Part shown: piece after piece, positions 39,029 through 48,322 of the stretch
Numbering within the stretch: the stretch's first letter is position 1
Layout: each line of letters opens with the position of its first letter
Source: Yersinia vastinensis
Lineage (GTDB): Bacteria; Pseudomonadota; Gammaproteobacteria; Enterobacterales; Enterobacteriaceae
Direction: 5' to 3'
DNA: 64,000 nt
NCBI RefSeq assembly: GCF_902726565.1
Contig: NZ_CACVAF010000006.1
Span: forward strand, 186,001 to 250,000
Translations under genes and position numbers: made by a program
The notes under the pieces: model-generated
Told to the model about the DNA's origin: nothing
What the model saw: the letters and a program-made list of their open reading frames with translations, nothing else
Database searches by the model: none

Positions 39029-39991
39029 TTAGCTAATATCAGAAACTGAAGCGCGTGCAATCAGACGGCCGGTGATTGTATGGCCTTCCGTGCTAAATAC
39101 GGGATGCCCGTCAATCAATGCGCGAATACGTTGCATACAGTTTTCTAAAAGCTGTTCCACCGGGTAAGCGATGCACGTCAGTGGTGGGTAGAGCAAGGAT
39201 GCCAGTGGTGAATCCTCAAGGCTAACCAAAGAGACCTCTTGCGGAACTGCGATATTAAATTCACGCAACAAACGCATAGCTTCAGCCGCGTAGCAATCGC
39301 GCTTGGCAATAATGACCGAGTACTTGGTGAAACTGTTTATGAGGGTGAGCAACGCCTGCTCAACATTGCGATTAGCCGTGACCAATAATTGTCGGTTAAA
39401 GGGGAGCGAGTAGTTTTGCAAGACACTGCGATAGCCTTCGAGCATCTGTTTGCTGGCTTCATCCTGTTCGCTATCGACCAAGAGAGCAATATTACGATGC
39501 CCTTTCCCCAAGACATAGCGGCACGCACTTTCAGTGGCAAACGCATAATTATAGCCCTGACTGACGTTGCCTTTTACTGAAAACTCATCAAAAGCAATGA
39601 CATTGTTGGCAATAGCTGTGCTATTTCTCCCCAAAGTCACGACAGCAACACACTGGTGCTGTAAATCTTCAACAGCGCGTTGCTGTTCAATTTCATCGTT
39701 TACATATTGAATCAATAATGACTTATTGAGGGATTTTATGGCTTGAGATAGCTGAGGTAACAGAGAGGCGCTTAACCCGGCTTCAGTTGCCGGCAACACC
39801 ATTCCAACGTAACTGGATGTTTGGCTTGCCAAATTTTGGGCGGCAAAGCTTGGACGGTAGTTTAACTCTTCTACCGCCCGTAATACGGCCTCACGGCTTT
39901 CATCACGAACGCCGCGTGTGCCAGTAAGAACACGTGACACGGTGGCTCGGGAAACGTTGGCTAACTTTGAAACATCATCAATTGTAGGCAT
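39029..39991 (-). CDS. LacI-family transcriptional regulator of the mannan/PTS cluster
   Basis: 320 residues: LacI HTH at the N-terminus (TIDDVSKLANVSRATVSRVL), hinge with RPSFAAQNLAS and a periplasmic-binding-like sugar domain. Last gene of the minus-strand arm. Two nearly identical CG-centred palindromes in the cluster (43084-43101 and 44616-44633) are of the LacI type and are its likely operators. The inducer is unknown; by context a mannose- or mannobiose-derived sugar phosphate. Confidence 0.88.
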   Translation of the reverse strand: MPTIDDVSKLANVSRATVSRVLTGTRGVRDESREAVLRAVEELNYRPSFAAQNLASQTSSYVGMVLPATEAGLSASLLPQLSQAIKSLNKSLLIQYVNDEIEQQRAVEDLQHQCVAVVTLGRNSTAIANNVIAFDEFSVKGNVSQGYNYAFATESACRYVLGKGHRNIALLVDSEQDEASKQMLEGYRSVLQNYSLPFNRQLLVTANRNVEQALLTLINSFTKYSVIIAKRDCYAAEAMRLLREFNIAVPQEVSLVSLEDSPLASLLYPPLTCIAYPVEQLLENCMQRIRALIDGHPVFSTEGHTITGRLIARASVSDIS

Positions 39992-40078
39992 GGTGTCTTC
40001 TGTATAACGATTTTCCCCTTATAGTAACACAAATGCGAAGTGGAATTAGCCCACTTGCGAAAGCGTATATTCTCAATA

Positions 40079-40984
40079 TTACGTCAATGTTGGTAACCAC
40101 GCAGCCCCCCGTACACCACTAGAATCGCCATATTTGGCTTTCAGAATGGCGGTGCGGCAATGTGTTGAGAAAATATATTTTTCAATAACTTTCGGTAGAT
40201 CCTGATAAATTTGCTCAACATTTGATAATCCACCGCCAATGACTATCGCGTGGGGATCAAGAATGTTGATTACACTTGCGAGGCTGCGAGCAAAAGCATC
40301 AATAAAATGCTGATAATGCGCAACCGCGTGTGCCTCCTGCTTTTGCACGAAATCCATAATGGCTTCTGTGGTGAATAATGTTCCATGAGTTTCATTAAAT
40401 CGTCTGGCAAAACCGGTCCCAGAGATAAAACTCTCAATGCAATTCTCTTGGCCACAATAGCAATATTGCGCCGGGCCATCGTTCATTTGGTTCATGGCGG
40501 GTAAGGGGTTATGTCCCCACTCACCGGCAATTGCGTTAGGGCCGCGGAGTAAATTCCCATTAACCACAACACCGCCACCGCAGCCAGTTCCAACAATGAC
40601 GCCAAACACGCAAGCATACCCCGCACCTGCACCATCGACCGCTTCCGAGAGTGCAAAGCAATCGGCATCATTTGCCAAAAATACCGGTTGTTTGAGTTGA
40701 TGGATAAGATCGCCTTTGAGATCCTCACCATTGAGTACCAGACAATTACAATTTTTGATAAGCCCACTTTGTGGATCAATGGCCCCCGGTAAGCCGATAC
40801 CGAGAGTAAATTCTTCTTCTGCCCTGTGTCTGACACTTTCAATCATCGAGAGCAGGTTACTGAGAAAACCTTGATAACTCTCTTTATGTGTTGGGCGGCG
40901 TTCACTGTAGTGCAGGTTGCCATGCTGATCGAGCAGCACGGCCTCCATTTTAGTGCCACCGATATCCAGGCCGAGATGTAACAT
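40079..40984 (-). CDS. ROK-family sugar kinase (likely manno/fructo/glucokinase)
   Basis: 301 residues. ATP motif LGLDIGGTKMEAVL, the zinc-binding Cys cluster CYCGQENCIE and the catalytic Asp in ANDADCFALSEA. The ROK family includes fructo-, manno-, gluco- and N-acetylglucosamine kinases. Its place between the regulator and the PTS genes suggests that it phosphorylates the free hexose released by the GH1 enzyme, as proposed for GmuE of B. subtilis. 58 bp after the IIA gene stop. Confidence 0.87.
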   Translation of the reverse strand: MLHLGLDIGGTKMEAVLLDQHGNLHYSERRPTHKESYQGFLSNLLSMIESVRHRAEEEFTLGIGLPGAIDPQSGLIKNCNCLVLNGEDLKGDLIHQLKQPVFLANDADCFALSEAVDGAGAGYACVFGVIVGTGCGGGVVVNGNLLRGPNAIAGEWGHNPLPAMNQMNDGPAQYCYCGQENCIESFISGTGFARRFNETHGTLFTTEAIMDFVQKQEAHAVAHYQHFIDAFARSLASVINILDPHAIVIGGGLSNVEQIYQDLPKVIEKYIFSTHCRTAILKAKYGDSSGVRGAAWLPTLT

Positions 40985-41042
40985 ATTGTCCTCACAAAAA
41001 AGTCAGAGAGGCGATAGCGCCTCTCTTAAAAGACACAGAAAC

Positions 41043-41348
41043 TTACTGGCGGGTGCGGTAAATCTCAATCAATTCGGTCACGAGTTCTTTGGCGAGAATC
41101 GAGGTCATTAAATGGTCTTGCGCATGCACCATGACCAGTGTCATTTTGGTTTTTCCCTCCCCCTCATCGGCTTCAATCAACTGGGTCTGAACCAAATGAG
41201 CTTCACGAGCATAATGTTGAGCCTGCTTCATTTTTTCATCAGCATCGGCAAAATCACCTTGTTTCGCACTACTGAGGGCTTCGTAACACAAGCTACGCGA
41301 TTGACCGGCATTAATAATGATGCCCATAACCTGTTCTTCTAATTCCAT
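41043..41348 (-). CDS. PTS lactose/cellobiose-type EIIA
   Basis: 101 residues, the helical EIIA(Lac/Cel) fold. The phospho-accepting His is His75 in MVHAQDHLMTS, and the family Asp for metal binding is close by in that stretch. It takes phosphate from HPr and gives it to the IIB encoded two genes upstream. Similar to GmuA and ChbA. Between the IIC and ROK genes. Confidence 0.93.
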   Translation of the reverse strand: MELEEQVMGIIINAGQSRSLCYEALSSAKQGDFADADEKMKQAQHYAREAHLVQTQLIEADEGEGKTKMTLVMVHAQDHLMTSILAKELVTELIEIYRTRQ

Positions 41349-41376
41349 GACAACCTCTGATATTTAAGACAAAAAA

Positions 41377-42702
41377 TTATGCAGTTTCTGATTGTGCGTT
41401 CGCACCTTGCAGTTCAGTATTTTCAGATTCCTGTTCAAGTAATTGTTTTTCATATGCTTTCAGAAACGGGAAGTACATTATGGCGGAGCTTACCATGCAC
41501 AGCAGGCACAAAATGACCGGGCTAAATGTCCAGTTAGCCGCCCACGAGGCACCTATTGGCGCTGGGGTTGTCCATGGCGTCATCGACACCACACGGGACA
41601 CTAAATCTAAATCGAGGGCAAAATACGCAAAAGTGGCATTTACCATCGGTACTAATACAAAGGGGATGAAAAACAATGGGTTCATAATGATCGGTGCGCC
41701 GAACAAAATAGGCTCATTAATATTGAAAAGGCCGGGAACCACACCCATACGACCAATGGTGCGCAAATGTACGGCTTTGCTACGCATCAGTAAAAATGCC
41801 AGTGGCAGAGTGGAACCTACGCCACCAATGAGCAAGTAGTGATCCCAGAAACCCTGAACATAGATGTGCGGAATGGCAGCACCAGCCGCCATCGCCGCCT
41901 GATTGACTGACAGGTTTGCCATCCAGAATGGGTTCATGATGCCTGTAACGATTAATGCCCCGTGGATCCCCGCAAACCAAAGCACTTGGCAAACTAAGAC
42001 AGAAAGTAAAATGGCTGGCAGTGTGTCAGAAGCCGCCACTAGCGGTTTGACCAGCGACATAATGGCTTCAGGAATAATCATGCCAAGTTGCGTTTCGATA
42101 AACAGATTCAGAGGATGTAAAGTGAGCACGACGGCCAGTACTGGGATCAAAATTTCGAAAGAACGCGCGACCCCTGTAGGAACTTCTGGTGGTAAGCGTA
42201 TCGTAATATTGTGACGTTTCAGGAAGGCGTATAGCTCTGTGGTGTAGATAGCCACCAGAATGGCCGTGAAAATGCCTTGCCCAGAGAAATAAGCTGTCGA
42301 TATTTGCCCTTCTTTTAAAGGGGCAGCTACGAGCAAGAATCCCATCAGCGATAGCATTCCAGACGTTAGCGGGTCAAGGCCATGATGCCGAGCCAAGCTT
42401 GCCGCAATCCCAACAGAAATAAATATCGTCATGATGCCCATGCTGAAATTAAATGGCAGCATAAGACTTTCTCGATTTTCTAACGAAAATTGGAGCCAAG
42501 CCCGGGCGAAGCCCCACTGGGTATCCGGCGAAAAAGGAGGGAAAATAAAGACCAACATGAATGAACCGACAATCATAAAGGGCAGGGCGGTAATAAAGCC
42601 ATCACGAATAGACGTGACATATTTTTGCTGTCCAACGACACCGGCCATTGGCGTGATTTTTTCTTCTATCACGCTGATTAATTTAGAGTACAGAGTGCTC
42701 AT
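41377..42702 (-). CDS. PTS lactose/cellobiose-type EIIC permease
   Basis: 441 residues, about 10 hydrophobic segments. Family signatures LWFAGIHGALIVTGIMNPFW and the substrate motif NINEPILFGAPIIMNP with the catalytic-site Glu. It moves a beta-diglycoside across the inner membrane while IIB phosphorylates it. Ten bases after the IIB stop. A second, divergent IIC gene lies at 43206-44480. Confidence 0.93.
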   Translation of the reverse strand: MSTLYSKLISVIEEKITPMAGVVGQQKYVTSIRDGFITALPFMIVGSFMLVFIFPPFSPDTQWGFARAWLQFSLENRESLMLPFNFSMGIMTIFISVGIAASLARHHGLDPLTSGMLSLMGFLLVAAPLKEGQISTAYFSGQGIFTAILVAIYTTELYAFLKRHNITIRLPPEVPTGVARSFEILIPVLAVVLTLHPLNLFIETQLGMIIPEAIMSLVKPLVAASDTLPAILLSVLVCQVLWFAGIHGALIVTGIMNPFWMANLSVNQAAMAAGAAIPHIYVQGFWDHYLLIGGVGSTLPLAFLLMRSKAVHLRTIGRMGVVPGLFNINEPILFGAPIIMNPLFFIPFVLVPMVNATFAYFALDLDLVSRVVSMTPWTTPAPIGASWAANWTFSPVILCLLCMVSSAIMYFPFLKAYEKQLLEQESENTELQGANAQSETA

Positions 42703-42712
42703 ACCTTATCCT

Positions 42713-43027
42713 TTATTTATTATTTTCAATTAATGAAAGGGCAAAATCTAAAACAGCCGCACCTTTTTGCATGCCGTAATCCATCATGTTGATGGGTTCG
42801 ACTTTAATGCCGTATGCGTTCGCTTTGTTTTGCAGGTCTTTTTGCATGTACTTCACTTGAGGACCAAGCAAAACTACCTGATAACCGCCAACGACTTGCT
42901 CAAATTCCGCGACGCCAAAAGCTTTGATATCCACCTCAAGACCGCGCTTATCTGCTTCTTCCACCATTTTTTTAACCAACAAGCTGGTGGACATTCCGGC
43001 AGAGCAGCAAAGCATGATTTTTTTCAT
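42713..43027 (-). CDS. PTS lactose/cellobiose-type EIIB
   Basis: 104 residues from the ATG at 43027 (MKKIMLCCSAGMSTSLLVKKM motif family). The active Cys is at position 8 in LCCSAGMST, and the P-loop follows. It receives phosphate from IIA and passes it to the sugar in IIC. First gene of the minus arm (IIB-IIC-IIA-kinase-regulator), right beside the shared operator. Confidence 0.93.
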   Translation of the reverse strand: MKKIMLCCSAGMSTSLLVKKMVEEADKRGLEVDIKAFGVAEFEQVVGGYQVVLLGPQVKYMQKDLQNKANAYGIKVEPINMMDYGMQKGAAVLDFALSLIENNK

Positions 43028-43083
43028 TGGTAACTCCTGATTGGGTAATAACAATGAGCGGACTATAATTATATGGATTCAAA

Positions 43084-43101
43084 ACGGAAAGCGCTTTCCG
43101 T
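43084..43101. promoter_or_regulatory. LacI-type operator in the divergent PTS promoter region
   Basis: Perfect 18-bp palindrome ACGGAAAGCGCTTTCCGT, 57 bp before the IIB start and 105 bp before the second IIC start. The CG-centred GAAAGCGCTTTC core is typical of LacI/CcpA family sites. It can control both arms at once. A nearly identical site lies before the porin gene. Confidence 0.85.
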
Positions 43102-43205
43102 TAATGGATCCGTTAAATGTGAGCACGATCACCAGATGGAGGCTTTCACTTTCCACGGATGTAAGCGATCATCGCGGAACTAATAGGTTCCTTATAGGTT
43201 TCCAG

Positions 43206-44480
43206 ATGAACATTCAGTTTATGAATGTTGCTGTCACGCTGATTGAACAGCGGTTGACTCCCTTTGCGAATATGCTCACTCGCAGCCAACACATCACCGC
43301 AATGCGCGACAGCTTTGCTCTTGCCATGCCATTTGTGATTATTGGCAGCCTCATGGTGCCGCTGATATTTCCCCCTTTTGCCATTGATATTTTTTCTTGG
43401 TATGGCGGGGTTTATCAGGTTGTTCGCCCGATGTTGTTACCGACTTTTGAATTAACCATTGGACTGGTGGCGGTGATTATCGCCTTCGGTGCGAGTGCCA
43501 GTTTGGCCAAGCAATACTGCCTACCTGAACGGTTATCGGGTTTGACTGGGTGTCTGGCTTTTTTGATGTTTGTTGGGTTTAAGGAAAATGCCGGCACGAA
43601 CGTTTTTCTGGGCGGAATGGGGATTTTTAGTGCGCTTATTTCAAGTTTTTATACGATTGAAATAATACGTTTTTTTTATCGTAAAGGGTGGTGTATCCGC
43701 TTACCTGAAGAAGTCCCTGTGATGACGCGTAACAGCTTCCAGTTATTGGTGCCGTTGCTCGTGATTATGTTGTCGATCACGGTGATTAACGCTTGGCTCA
43801 AACTGACAACAGGGATGATTTTACCTAACCTAATTAGCGAAGCATTTCGCCCCTTAATTATTGCATCCGACACCCTGACGGCTTTGCTTATCTCGCTACT
43901 TATCTGCCATCTACTGTGGTTTGTCGGTATTCACGGTGCGCTGATAGTTACTGGCATTATGAACCCGTTTTGGATGACGTATCTGTTTGAAAATCAACAA
44001 GCATTAGCACAGGGTATTACGCCACTCCCCCATATTTATTTGCAGGGATTCTGGGATTTTTATCTGCTGATTGGCGGGATTGGTTCTACACTTCCGCTGA
44101 TATTTATGGCGATGCGTAGTCGTTCAAGGCAGCTAAAAAGTGTCGGTAAAATAGGCCTTATTCCTTCCTTGTTTAATATCAATGAACCGATTCTTTTTGG
44201 ATTCCCCATCATTCTTAACCCTGTATTTTTGTTGCCTTTTATTGGTGTTCCGATGATTAATGCCTGCATTGCCTGGTATCTAACACACTTAGGTGTGCTC
44301 GACCGGGCTGTGGCGATGCTTCCTTGGTCTATGCCGTCACCCTTAGGGGCTGCATGGGCCGCTAATGGTAGCTGGAAAAATATGTTTATGTGTTTGTTCG
44401 CCATCTTTAACTCTTGGATGATCTATCGGCCATTCTTCAAAGTCTACGAACGGCAACTCACTGAATTAGAAAACAAATAG
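43206..44480 (+). CDS. Second PTS lactose/cellobiose-type EIIC permease
   Basis: 424 residues from the ATG at 43206; the longer frame from 43041 runs through the operator and is rejected. Same signatures as the first IIC (LWFVGIHGALIVTGIMNPFW, NINEPILFGFPIILNP) but clearly diverged elsewhere, e.g. a smaller N-terminal region. No extra IIA or IIB is present, so it presumably shares those of the minus arm and may handle another oligosaccharide length or linkage. First gene of the plus arm. Confidence 0.92.
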   Translation: MNIQFMNVAVTLIEQRLTPFANMLTRSQHITAMRDSFALAMPFVIIGSLMVPLIFPPFAIDIFSWYGGVYQVVRPMLLPTFELTIGLVAVIIAFGASASLAKQYCLPERLSGLTGCLAFLMFVGFKENAGTNVFLGGMGIFSALISSFYTIEIIRFFYRKGWCIRLPEEVPVMTRNSFQLLVPLLVIMLSITVINAWLKLTTGMILPNLISEAFRPLIIASDTLTALLISLLICHLLWFVGIHGALIVTGIMNPFWMTYLFENQQALAQGITPLPHIYLQGFWDFYLLIGGIGSTLPLIFMAMRSRSRQLKSVGKIGLIPSLFNINEPILFGFPIILNPVFLLPFIGVPMINACIAWYLTHLGVLDRAVAMLPWSMPSPLGAAWAANGSWKNMFMCLFAIFNSWMIYRPFFKVYERQLTELENK

Positions 44481-44615
44481 CTCATCAATGTCATGTTTTA
44501 CTCTTAGCCAGCGCCTACGGGTAGCTGGCTTTTTTATGCCTGCAAACTTTATAGAGTGATCTCTATCACGATTTAGCGAACATTCACCGCTAATTTGTGA
44601 CGCAATCCGGCAATT

Positions 44616-44633
44616 ATGGAAAGCGCTTTCCGT
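44616..44633. promoter_or_regulatory. LacI-type operator upstream of the porin gene
   Basis: ATGGAAAGCGCTTTCCGT, one base different from the operator at 43084-43101, 88 bp before the porin start. It implies a second regulated promoter for porin-mannanase-GH1-manA in the gap after the second IIC gene. Confidence 0.85.
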
Positions 44634-44720
44634 AATTGGATGTACATTTCCGCAATTGATCCGTAAATTTCCCTCCGCGTTATTCAGATGCCATCTCACT
44701 CAAAATACAAAAGGGAAATC

Positions 44721-46058
44721 ATGAAAAGTCTGAACCGATTATTACCTCTGTCTTTACTGGTTAGCTCTGCAATTAGTGGCCTTGCTTATGCGGATCAATA
44801 CGATTTTAAAATGCATGGCTATATCCGCTCCGGCATTCTTGCAAACACTGATGGTAACCGTGTCGATTCTGTTGGCCTGATGCCGGACGGAAAATTCCGC
44901 CTTGGCAACGAAGACGACACCAAGATTGAACTCATCCCACAAGTCACACTGAAGTCTGATTCTGGAGTAGTTGCAAAAGTTCAGGCCAATATTACTCATC
45001 AAAGCAAATGTACCTCTGACTGGAACTGTCTTGATGATGATGGCAAATCAGTGCAATTCCGCGAAGGATACGTCGAGCTAAGCCAACTGGATTTCGCGCC
45101 AGATATCACGTTCTGGGGGGGGAAACGTTATAGCAGTTCCAATACTTCCAGCCACCAATTTGACTGGGAATATATCCAATACAACGGTACGGGAGGCGGC
45201 TTCGATAATCTTGATCTGGGCTTTGCACGTTTTGATGCGGGAATCTATTCCTTTTCCACGACAGATGAAGCCAAAGCCTATCCAGTGGATAAGAGTGAAC
45301 AGGGCTACCCAGATGATTACTCCCTTAATCTGTGGTTCAAGAAAATTGGCGGCTCGGCTTTTGACCTGGAACTGGTCGGCCACCATATGAACAACAACGA
45401 AAATCATGTTGGGGCGGCAGAAAAGGGTTATGGCGTCACCGGTGTGTATCACTTTGATGGATTCTATGGCCTGCTTGATGGAAGCTCCAAATTTGTTGCT
45501 CAGTACGGCCGCGGGTTAGCAGCAGGCGATTCATTGGGCAAAAATGGTTGGGGATGGGCGAATCTGGAAGACACGCAATCTTGGCGAATCGTGCTAGATG
45601 GTCTGGTTTCTGTGGGTGATGGTTGGGAAGTTTCCACTTTTGCTTACTACCAAAAAGATAAGAATTACCGTTGGTGGACCAGCGACGACAAAGGGTGGGG
45701 ACGCACCAGTTGGGTCGCCGGTATTCGCCCTTACCAACAAATCACCAAAAACTTCGCGATGCAGTATGAGGTGGGCTACGAGTATCTCGACGATGAAAAC
45801 TACAAAGGTGTGGATGGCAAAGGCAAAGGCGGTTTAACCAAAGTCACAATCGCACCCACGCTGACTTTTGACTCGGGCTTCTGGAGCCGTCCACAAATCC
45901 GCGTATTTGCGACTTATGCTAAATGGGATAAAGGGGTTTCCGACGCACTCGACGGCAACTATGACTGGAGCACCAACACCATTAGTGCTGGCGGTTATAG
46001 CCGTACTGGTGGAACCGACACTCTGAACTTTGGTATTCAGGCCGAAGTGTGGTTCTAA
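44721..46058 (+). CDS. LamB-family carbohydrate porin
   Basis: 445 residues. Signal peptide (LLPLSLLVSSAISGLAYA), then a LamB-like beta barrel: FKMHGYIRSGI at the start, FREGYVEL, FWGGKRY, and a C-terminal strand ending in aromatic residues (FGIQAEVWF), as outer-membrane barrels need. It would admit oligosaccharides through the outer membrane. The start at 44721 has AAGGGAAATC upstream. 11 bp before the mannanase gene, so the two are surely co-transcribed. Confidence 0.9.
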   Translation: MKSLNRLLPLSLLVSSAISGLAYADQYDFKMHGYIRSGILANTDGNRVDSVGLMPDGKFRLGNEDDTKIELIPQVTLKSDSGVVAKVQANITHQSKCTSDWNCLDDDGKSVQFREGYVELSQLDFAPDITFWGGKRYSSSNTSSHQFDWEYIQYNGTGGGFDNLDLGFARFDAGIYSFSTTDEAKAYPVDKSEQGYPDDYSLNLWFKKIGGSAFDLELVGHHMNNNENHVGAAEKGYGVTGVYHFDGFYGLLDGSSKFVAQYGRGLAAGDSLGKNGWGWANLEDTQSWRIVLDGLVSVGDGWEVSTFAYYQKDKNYRWWTSDDKGWGRTSWVAGIRPYQQITKNFAMQYEVGYEYLDDENYKGVDGKGKGGLTKVTIAPTLTFDSGFWSRPQIRVFATYAKWDKGVSDALDGNYDWSTNTISAGGYSRTGGTDTLNFGIQAEVWF

Positions 46059-46069
46059 GGAGAAATACG

Positions 46070-48265
46070 ATGAAACTACCTATCAGAAAAGCTCTGTTAT
46101 TGTCGCTATTATCGGCGTTGGCAAGTGTTGGTGCCATGGCGGCGGAACAATCCCATTTTGAGCACTTTATTACTCGGCAGGGCGCTCAGTTAATGGAGGG
46201 CAGCAATACATTTCGTTTTGCTGGTATTCATGCCCCTGAATTGCATCGTATTGAAAATGATGCGCGTGGGGTTTGTAAGGCTGACCCGCGCGGTTGGGGT
46301 CAATATTTTACCTGGCCGACGGCTGAAGAGCAGGAAAACTGGATCAAAGCCATCGTGCAAACGGGCGCTAAGGTGCAGCGAGTATATGTACTCTCGGTGC
46401 AACAAGAGAATGATAAAGCGTGTGAGCGAGAGACGCATATTCTGGCACCGACGACGCCTGATGGCATGCCCAGCCTGAATGAGAAAGCCATGATAGTTTA
46501 CGACAACATGATTGCTGAGGCTGATAAACAAGGGTTGAGATTAATCCTGCCTTTTATCGATCAATGGTGGTGGTGGGGAGGGCGCGAGCAGTTGGCCGCT
46601 TTCTATCATGAAAAACCAGAAGATTTTTATAATACCAACAGTAAAACCTATAAAGCATACCAAGACATTATTCGTCAGGTCATCACCCGTACCAACACGA
46701 TTACGGGCCGCCCTTATTACGATGAAAAGGCCATTATGGCGTGGGAAACAGGGAATGAGCTTGAAGATACCAACGCCGCTTTCCTACATGAAACCGCCGC
46801 ATGGATAAAACGTTGGGCGCCACATCAGTTGGTGGTGGATGGTACATATAAGAAAATTAATGATTTTTCATTAGATGATCCAAACATTGATATCGTCAGC
46901 AACCACTATTACACCAATGCTGGAAATAACCATCCTGACCAAGTGAAGAAAGATTTACAGGCCATAGCAGGGAAGAAAGTTTATCTGGTGGGTGAGTTCG
47001 GTTTACTCGATAGCAAAAATCTCAACGACATCATGCAATCGATCGTCCATACCGAGGTGAATGGGGCGAAAGCCGCAGGCGGTTTCATCTGGGGCTTCCG
47101 TGGGCATCGCCATGACGGCGGTTTCTACTGGCACAAAGAGTACACCGGTCACTACAGCTACCACTTACCGGGCTTCCCGCAAGAGGGGAAAGATAAACAG
47201 GAAATGGATGTGGTTAATCTGGTGCGGACAGCGGCCGCACAAATGGATGGGCGGGATAAAATGTCACCGCTTCCTGCACCAGAGGCCCCAAAACTCCGTG
47301 AAACGGCATCGCCATTCGCCATTAATTGGATGGGGTCCGCCGTTGGTCGTCACTACGATGTTGAACGGGCAGAAACGAAAGAAGGTCCATGGATAATGGT
47401 CGGCCAAGATATTTCCGACGGTATTCAGGAGTGGGATCCAGCCAAAATGGACCTGTTCCGTGACGATTATTCCTCACTTGAGCTAGGTAAAACTTATTAC
47501 TACCGAGTTATTGCTAAAAATGAATCGGGTCAGTCGGCACCTTCAAATGTTATTAGCGTGACGCATAACCAGAAAAACCAGCCACCGGTTATTGAACTGA
47601 ATAACTCTGCATCAACGGTACAGAATAAAGGTATTAGCCTTGATGCTCGCTGGACAGATGACAATCTGCCTAACCGCAATGTCAGTGTGAAATGGCGGAG
47701 TTCGGGCAAAAGTAAGGCGCATTTCTGTGATGCGGAAAAACCATCAACGCGAGTTTGGTTCTCTAAGCCGGGTCAATATCAACTGACATTTACTGCGGAT
47801 GACGGCCTGTTGAAAAGTAGCAAAACCATGGACGTTACCGTGACTCAAGCGACGGGGCGAGTGCCAACTGATTTTTGCAAGTTTGACAGTAAACCCCTGT
47901 CTCTCAAGCAGGGGAAAGTCACGGTCGTGAAGAGTGCAGAAAATCAACTGGCAACCGGTGACGATGGTTTCCTCGGCCCGTTTGTTAATGAGGGAGATAA
48001 GGTGAGCTGGTTGGTTGATGCACCTTGGGATGGCGAGTATTTATTGCACCTGAATTTTAATGCCAAATGGGGCAGCAAGAAAAACTCAGTACAAATAAAC
48101 AGTGAGAAACCGCAGCAAATAGAATTCCCGGAAACGGATGATAAAGGTCAGAAAATGACAATACCTGTGCAACTTAAGCAGGGGGAAAATATCATCGATT
48201 TCGGGAAATTTGCTGGTGATTGGGGATATCTCTTTATCAAGTCTATCCAGGTGACTGCCGAGTAG
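46070..48265 (+). CDS. Exported GH5-like beta-mannanase with Fn3 and C-terminal modules
   Basis: 731 residues. Signal peptide to about residue 25 (SALASVGAMA). Catalytic GH5-type barrel to ~395: acid/base Glu230 in MAWETGNELED and nucleophile Glu309 in LVGEFG, with a Trp-rich loop QWWWWGGREQ. Then a fibronectin-III-like domain (~410-505, ending ESGQSAPSNVISVT), an Ig/PKD-like domain (~510-600) and a final ~110-residue module resembling a carbohydrate-binding domain. The family includes mannan endo-1,4-beta-mannosidases; PTS, kinase and ManA around it favour mannan over cellulose. Periplasmic, surface or secreted: undecided. Confidence 0.85.
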   Translation: MKLPIRKALLLSLLSALASVGAMAAEQSHFEHFITRQGAQLMEGSNTFRFAGIHAPELHRIENDARGVCKADPRGWGQYFTWPTAEEQENWIKAIVQTGAKVQRVYVLSVQQENDKACERETHILAPTTPDGMPSLNEKAMIVYDNMIAEADKQGLRLILPFIDQWWWWGGREQLAAFYHEKPEDFYNTNSKTYKAYQDIIRQVITRTNTITGRPYYDEKAIMAWETGNELEDTNAAFLHETAAWIKRWAPHQLVVDGTYKKINDFSLDDPNIDIVSNHYYTNAGNNHPDQVKKDLQAIAGKKVYLVGEFGLLDSKNLNDIMQSIVHTEVNGAKAAGGFIWGFRGHRHDGGFYWHKEYTGHYSYHLPGFPQEGKDKQEMDVVNLVRTAAAQMDGRDKMSPLPAPEAPKLRETASPFAINWMGSAVGRHYDVERAETKEGPWIMVGQDISDGIQEWDPAKMDLFRDDYSSLELGKTYYYRVIAKNESGQSAPSNVISVTHNQKNQPPVIELNNSASTVQNKGISLDARWTDDNLPNRNVSVKWRSSGKSKAHFCDAEKPSTRVWFSKPGQYQLTFTADDGLLKSSKTMDVTVTQATGRVPTDFCKFDSKPLSLKQGKVTVVKSAENQLATGDDGFLGPFVNEGDKVSWLVDAPWDGEYLLHLNFNAKWGSKKNSVQINSEKPQQIEFPETDDKGQKMTIPVQLKQGENIIDFGKFAGDWGYLFIKSIQVTAE

Positions 48266-48271
48266 TGTTTT

Positions 48272-48303
48272 AGCTGCGTCATGATTGGCGCAGCTTTTTT
48301 TTT
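48272..48303 (+). terminator. Internal terminator/attenuator between mannanase and GH1 genes
   Basis: 7-bp stem AGCTGCG / CGCAGCT with a 10-base loop and a run of nine T. It should stop much of the transcription before GH1-manA, making the exported part more abundant, unless a promoter hides in the short gap. Confidence 0.85.
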
Positions 48304-48322
48304 GAATCATTGAGGAGGTTAA

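Noticed and set aside
43041-43205. Longer start for the second IIC
   Set aside because: It would translate through the operator palindrome, and the family starts at the later ATG.
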